In this document: piece after piece, positions 43,107 through 46,892 of the stretch
Layout: each line of letters opens with the position of its first letter
How positions within the stretch are numbered: position 1 is the first letter of the stretch
NCBI GenBank assembly: GCA_018830885.1
Contig: JAHJRI010000395.1
Span: forward strand, 1 to 46,892
From: a bacterium
GTDB taxonomy: Bacteria; SAR324; XYD2-FULL-50-16
Reading direction: 5' to 3'
DNA: 46,892 nt
Notes under the pieces: model-generated
The model's input: only the letters and a program-made list of their open reading frames with translations
Told to the model about the DNA's origin: nothing
Databases searched by the model: none
Position numbers and translations under genes: made by a program

Positions 43107-44363
43107 TCAGGTGTTCCGAGCTGTTTTTCTTTCATGCAGGGTTTCCATAAATGCATCCATTCGTGTTTGAAACTGTGCCGTGGAAAAATTTCGATCATCC
43201 ATATGGTCTGCATCAATGATGACCGATGGGATGTCGAGGGTCTGTTCAAGTTCCTTTTTGATGTCCATCTGACCCAGGGTGATCGGAACACAGGATTTGT
43301 TCCGATGCAGAATCACGCCGTCGATCTGGTATTCCCTGCAGGCTTTGATAACCATTTCCCGTCGTTTTTTGATGGATACACAAGAGACCAGTGGATAGGA
43401 CATGAGGGATTTTAAAGCCAGTGCCCGGATGGGATTGACCGTATCCAGACGCAGCGACCAGGCTGCGGAGTAGGTCTCGGCAACGACAACCCCGTTCATC
43501 TTCTCAACATAGTTGAATACACCCATGTTGTACCAGAGGGGAATATTGTCCCAGAAGAGTCGGATTTTTTCATCTTCAATGACCCCGATACCATTTGCGG
43601 CCCGTTCCTTGACCTCAGCCAGGACCTGACCGAGGAAATCCACAGCCGTTCGGGTTCCCTGCCGGGTCACCATGACAAACATGATCCCCATTTCAGCCGC
43701 AGAAAACGGCGCCGGAATCACTTTCCGAAATCCCATGATCTCATCCCACAGCGCACAGGCCTGGTCGGAAAGTCTGACAACCTCCGCCAGGCGGTCTGGA
43801 TCCAGTTTATGACCTGTGGTGTGGGTGAGGAATTCGATCAAACGGTGAATCTGGGCAACGGCATAGTCAATATGATGCTCCTGGATATCTTCAACGGCAA
43901 CCTGAGGCAGATCGGAAGTCAATACCCTGGCATCGGGGAATCGTCTTTCCAGGGCATGAAAGATTTTCATGACCGGGACACAGCCGCCACCGGGGGAGAG
44001 AATAATGTCAGGTTCAGGCAGACCTCCCAGGGGGAAGGTGTCATCGGATATGGGACCGTTAATATAGCCGATGATGTTCCTCAGATAACCGCACAGGTCA
44101 CGGGAATACCCCATGCCTTCTGAAATCTCAAAATTTCCAGGTGTCAGACCAAAAGCGGCACATACCGGGGACCAGTTTTCTGGAAACACCGGTTGGAGGT
44201 CCATGGCATAAAAAATTTCAATGGCGCCGTTCATGGGTGGCATCCACCCGACGGGTTTGCCAGTCTTTTTTGCAGCCAGACACTCCTGATAATACTCTGC
44301 AACCACTTGTGAAAGGGCTTTTGCCGTTTGGAGGCGCTTATTCGATTTTCTGGTTTTTTCCAT
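43107..44363 (-). CDS. 2-hydroxyacyl-CoA dehydratase/benzoyl-CoA reductase family subunit (BcrB-like)
   Basis: A 418-residue member of the HgdA/HgdB-BcrB/BcrC family. Recognisable parts are GKPVGWMPPMNGAIEIFYAMDLQPVFPEN near the start (in part), CGYLRNIIG, PDIILSPGGGC, and in the second half LHRNKSCVPITLGQMDIK, which resembles the region carrying an iron-sulfur ligand Cys. Family members are iron-sulfur enzymes that, with an ATP-driven activator, remove water from 2-hydroxyacyl-CoA or reduce benzoyl-CoA. The length fits the BcrB subunit. The start ATG 44363 lies one base after the stop of the preceding subunit gene, with AGGA upstream, so the longer frame to 44450 is not used. The substrate is unknown. 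Confidence 0.85.
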   Translation of the reverse strand: MEKTRKSNKRLQTAKALSQVVAEYYQECLAAKKTGKPVGWMPPMNGAIEIFYAMDLQPVFPENWSPVCAAFGLTPGNFEISEGMGYSRDLCGYLRNIIGYINGPISDDTFPLGGLPEPDIILSPGGGCVPVMKIFHALERRFPDARVLTSDLPQVAVEDIQEHHIDYAVAQIHRLIEFLTHTTGHKLDPDRLAEVVRLSDQACALWDEIMGFRKVIPAPFSAAEMGIMFVMVTRQGTRTAVDFLGQVLAEVKERAANGIGVIEDEKIRLFWDNIPLWYNMGVFNYVEKMNGVVVAETYSAAWSLRLDTVNPIRALALKSLMSYPLVSCVSIKKRREMVIKACREYQIDGVILHRNKSCVPITLGQMDIKKELEQTLDIPSVIIDADHMDDRNFSTAQFQTRMDAFMETLHERKTARNT

Positions 44364-44364
44364 G

Positions 44365-45480
44365 TCAATCCTGAATGATTTCGAACAGCCCTTCCAGGCG
44401 GGTACCGGTTTGTTCGTCGGATTGCGACATTTCATCCAGTTCAATGACAACGCTGGGAATGTGTATCGCTTTCAGCTGACCCGATAAAAAAGGAAAATCG
44501 GACAGGTGGGGGGTACAGAACTTCTGGAACATGAAAACGACCCCTTTGGCCCCCGACTGTTCAATCAGCTGGTGAATCAGGGGAAACCGGTCCTCGGCCC
44601 GGGACCGGGTCGGGCAGGGAAATCGCTTGAAATGCCGGTCCATCAGATTTTCCATCGGGCTGCCAGACATACTGGTGGAAGTAGCGGCAGAGCGCATGCC
44701 GCTGCATAAATCATCCGCTACAATCCGCCCACCCCTGTTTTCCAGAAATTCGAGAATGTCTGGAGATTCAATCACACTTCCGGAAATAAGAATGGGGGCC
44801 CCGTTTCGGGATAACGGAGGCAGATTGTCCAGTTCAGCGTCCAACCGGTCCAGCAGGTTCAGGTAGGTTTCCGGTGGCGAAACAAAACCTGCCTGGACGA
44901 CGAGCCAGAGTTCTTTTGCTGTTAACGGCAGCTTTCCCTGATGACGCAGCTGATAAAAATGCAGGATATGGTTTCGGATACGGTTATAGATCTCAAGTGA
45001 ATGGCTGAGAGTTAAATCCGTATAGTTTCCGCCCAGATCTGAGAGCTTGTTTATCAGGTGCTGGAACTCTGCCAGGAGGTAATGGCGGGAGTCGGCGCTG
45101 TCCTCGTAGGGAAGCGGCAGAATGTGGAACAGCTCCCCTTGAATGTTGTCGGCCCAGATGTTGGTAACCCCACAGGCAGCGTCACAGCTGTATCCCTGGA
45201 CGATTCCCGAGAGAAATCGGTAATCCCCCTCAAGAGCTCTTTCCAGACCCCGTTTCATATACGGGCAGATAAAATCAGGTACCAGGTTGGTGGCCTTCTC
45301 CAGTCGACCGGGACCCCCGCTGATCCTGACTGGAATAAAGCCGCACGCATGAATCAGTTCCACCGGGGTATAGTGACAGAAGTACCCCAGCGCTTTCCGG
45401 CCGCTTGTCACCATTTCAGACAGGGTCGCAGGATGATCATCCAGAGCTTGTGCAAAAGGCAATACTGCCGGTTTTACCAT
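44365..45480 (-). CDS. 2-hydroxyacyl-CoA dehydratase/benzoyl-CoA reductase family subunit (BcrC-like)
   Basis: A 371-residue partner of the next gene, from the same family. The N-terminal YFCHYTPVELIHACGFIPVRI block (Cys35 and Cys46 in part), GYSCDAACGVTN (Cys99, Cys103) and QKFCTPHLSDFP in the C-terminal half supply the usual candidate iron-sulfur ligands. The length matches BcrC/HgdB. The ATG at 45480 has AAGGAG at ideal distance; a GTG at 45486 is nominally in frame. The two subunits are separated by one base and surely made together. The activating ATPase (BcrA/D or HgdC type) is not in the window, so it must come from elsewhere. nadE lies 54 bases upstream on the same strand. Confidence 0.87.
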   Translation of the reverse strand: MVKPAVLPFAQALDDHPATLSEMVTSGRKALGYFCHYTPVELIHACGFIPVRISGGPGRLEKATNLVPDFICPYMKRGLERALEGDYRFLSGIVQGYSCDAACGVTNIWADNIQGELFHILPLPYEDSADSRHYLLAEFQHLINKLSDLGGNYTDLTLSHSLEIYNRIRNHILHFYQLRHQGKLPLTAKELWLVVQAGFVSPPETYLNLLDRLDAELDNLPPLSRNGAPILISGSVIESPDILEFLENRGGRIVADDLCSGMRSAATSTSMSGSPMENLMDRHFKRFPCPTRSRAEDRFPLIHQLIEQSGAKGVVFMFQKFCTPHLSDFPFLSGQLKAIHIPSVVIELDEMSQSDEQTGTRLEGLFEIIQD

Positions 45481-45534
45481 GGCCACTCCTTACTCCTTAG
45501 AGATGGGTCTATCGTTGACCCGCGCAGGTTGGTC

Positions 45535-46335
45535 TCACTTACACAATGCTCTGAGACTCAAGACCGGCGGCGCTTCATGCTTGTGTTTCTGGGCCAGATG
45601 ACGCTGCCAGACAAAAGAGGTGATTGGATCCAGGGTTTGCTCATGCATCCTGTTTTTGTGGGCCAGGCAATAACGGATCCCTTTTTCCATGTCATTATAG
45701 GTATGGCCCAGGTCCTTCTCGTCGGTCTGATTGTTTTCGAGACCCGCCGAAGGGATGCGATCGATATGCGCCTCTTCGATGACATTCTGGTCCCTGAAAT
45801 AGTCCAGAAGCTGATAGACTTCAGATTTAAAGAGCTCTCCGATGGGGAAGAAATCGGCCAGTGCATCGCCACCTTTGGTATCGTAACCGATAAAATCTTC
45901 GGACAGGTTCCCCGTTCCGATGACACGAACCCGCCTGTCTGGAAACCGGCTGGCCAGATTGTGAGCGATGCCGTACAGGATACACATCCTGGCGCGACTG
46001 CGGGCGTTACCTTTGTTGGTATCTGTCAATTCCAATGGGTTATCAATGTGTATCTGCTGATTGATGGCATCGGCAATGGCGCCGACGGGTCTTACCCGAT
46101 GGTTTATCCCGATTCTTTCAGCAAGTTGTGTCGAACGGGCATTGAATGTCTGAATATCAACATCGTTATATGGCATACTGATTCCGTATACGGATGTTTT
46201 ACCCAGTGCCCTGCTGCACAAAATGGCTGTCAGGGACGAGTCTGCGCCGCCGCTCAACCCGACAACCGCGATATCGGTCAATTTTTTTATCTCAGTTGTG
46301 ATGTGTTGTACCATCTTGCTGCAATCGGAAATCAT
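45535..46335 (-). CDS. nadE: NH3-dependent NAD+ synthetase
   Basis: A 266-residue enzyme of the ammonia-dependent type, without the glutaminase domain. The PP-loop is VVGLSGGADSS near residues 24-34. NKGNARSRARMCILYGIA and GTGNLSEDFIGYDTKGGDALADFFPIGELFKSEV (in part) carry the deamido-NAD binding and catalytic residues. It adenylates deamido-NAD and amidates it in the final step of NAD synthesis. The start ATG 46335 follows GGAGAACAAG; the frame to 46392 adds 19 residues. It is the first gene of a probable operon with the two dehydratase-like subunits. Confidence 0.95.
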   Translation of the reverse strand: MISDCSKMVQHITTEIKKLTDIAVVGLSGGADSSLTAILCSRALGKTSVYGISMPYNDVDIQTFNARSTQLAERIGINHRVRPVGAIADAINQQIHIDNPLELTDTNKGNARSRARMCILYGIAHNLASRFPDRRVRVIGTGNLSEDFIGYDTKGGDALADFFPIGELFKSEVYQLLDYFRDQNVIEEAHIDRIPSAGLENNQTDEKDLGHTYNDMEKGIRYCLAHKNRMHEQTLDPITSFVWQRHLAQKHKHEAPPVLSLRALCK

Positions 46336-46631
46336 CTTGTTCTCCACTTGAATTGAATATAACAGGGAAAATATCGCCAGGTTTGCCGTCACGCGACTTC
46401 TGATCGGCCCAAGACACTGTCTGCCAGGGGGTTTTATCGGTTGCGGGGAGGAGCCGAGATCCCCATCTCATCCTTTGTGGTGTCTGCCCCGGATATGCCA
46501 ATGTGTGCGGCTATCGATACTCAACCGTTTTCACAACTAAACCAAAATTTTTTCAACGAATCAACCGGCTTTTCCATCAGGATTTGAGCTAAATCCTCTC
46601 AAAGCCCAATCGAATTCTGCTGCAGCGTTTT

Positions 46632-46892
46632 TCAGTCCCTGAGTTCAAGCTGATATCCCTTTGCTTCCAGATGGTGCACGATTTTTTCAAGGTGCAGCTG
46701 GCTGCGTGTTTCCAGTTCCATCTCAACACGGGTTGTGTAAAGCGGAAGGGTCTTGGATCCCCGTTCATGATGGATATTCAGCACATTGGCCTGCAGAACG
46801 GAAACTTCGGCCAGCAGATGGGACAGAGCCCCCGGTTTATCCTCAAGATAAATAGATAACCGCAGAATTCGCCCGCTTTGAACCAGCCCCTG
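46632..46892 (-). CDS. Threonine ammonia-lyase, C-terminal ACT domain (runs off the right edge)
   Basis: The last 86 codons of a minus-strand gene, stop TGA at 46632-46634. The sequence reads as an ACT domain: GLVQSGRILRLSIYLEDKPG, then LLAEVSVLQANVLNIHHERG, and a final HLEKIVHHLEAKGYQLELRD (each in part). The GLVxSGR lead-in and the HxR after the second strand are typical of threonine dehydratases of the TdcB/IlvA ACT type. The ACT domain senses amino acids such as isoleucine or valine. The catalytic PLP domain lies outside the window, so the assignment rests on the C-terminus alone. Confidence 0.75.
   Translation of the reverse strand, partial: QGLVQSGRILRLSIYLEDKPGALSHLLAEVSVLQANVLNIHHERGSKTLPLYTTRVEMELETRSQLHLEKIVHHLEAKGYQLELRD

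Overview
The window looks like a chromosomal segment of a strictly anaerobic Desulfobacterota (deltaproteobacterial) bacterium, most likely of the Desulfobacterales. This is inferred from gene content: a TAXI-type TRAP transporter, paired 2-hydroxyacyl-CoA dehydratase/benzoyl-CoA reductase-type subunits, MenA, a PfaA-like fatty acid synthase and many rhomboid/RtcB/UvrA-type housekeeping genes. No rRNA, tRNA, CRISPR array, phage module or intact IS transposase was seen. The genus cannot be fixed from sequence reading alone.

Layout. 1-1576: the N-terminal part of an exported SurA-N-like protein and an unknown Lys-rich protein, both on the minus strand. 1836-3533: radA and a YggU-family gene (plus). 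3469-10433: a large PfaA-like polyketide/polyunsaturated-fatty-acid synthase (minus), KS-AT-ACP x3 followed by KR-DH, split into two reading frames exactly at a run of ten A residues on the coding strand. 10972-13502: SNase-like lipoprotein, ndk and an unknown protein (minus). 13650-14213: YqgE/AlgH family. 14241-16860: rpiB, glyA and an inositol-monophosphatase-family gene (minus). 17161-18015: an AAA+ DnaC/IstB-like ATPase. 18027-19517: an unknown membrane protein. 19518-20606: a gene-poor 1.1 kb stretch with structured repeats, including a MITE-like element. 20607-21608: gap. 21692-23757: rtcB overlapping a rhomboid protease gene (minus). 24345-26128: a two-component system (plus) behind a good sigma-70-like promoter.

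26150-34542 is the most distinctive accessory block. One minus-strand operon reads MBL-fold hydrolase, fused TRAP permease, TAXI binding protein, second MBL-fold hydrolase. The two hydrolases are paralogues of the alkyl-sulfatase type without signal peptides. Divergent from the operon is a regulator made of two complete TetR repressors fused head to tail, followed by a third, unrelated MBL-fold gene. The simplest reading is import of a small anionic organic compound, hydrolysis in the cytoplasm, and control by the double TetR protein; the substrate is unknown.

34598-38078 is an apparent operon of an NMT1/SsuA-type ABC importer with menA as its last gene. 38443-41385 is uvrA; 41393-42709 an MFS carrier of the oxalate/formate-antiporter type. 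43107-46335 is a tight operon nadE, BcrC/HgdB-like subunit, BcrB/HgdB-like subunit, with no ATP-dependent activator in the window. The right edge (46632-46892) is the C-terminal ACT domain of a threonine ammonia-lyase.

Main points for a second look: the A10 frame break in the PfaA-like synthase, which may be a programmed slippage site; the MBL-TRAP-MBL operon with its tandem TetR regulator; the 2-hydroxyacyl-CoA dehydratase-like pair linked to nadE; menA in an importer operon; and several MITE-like palindromes.
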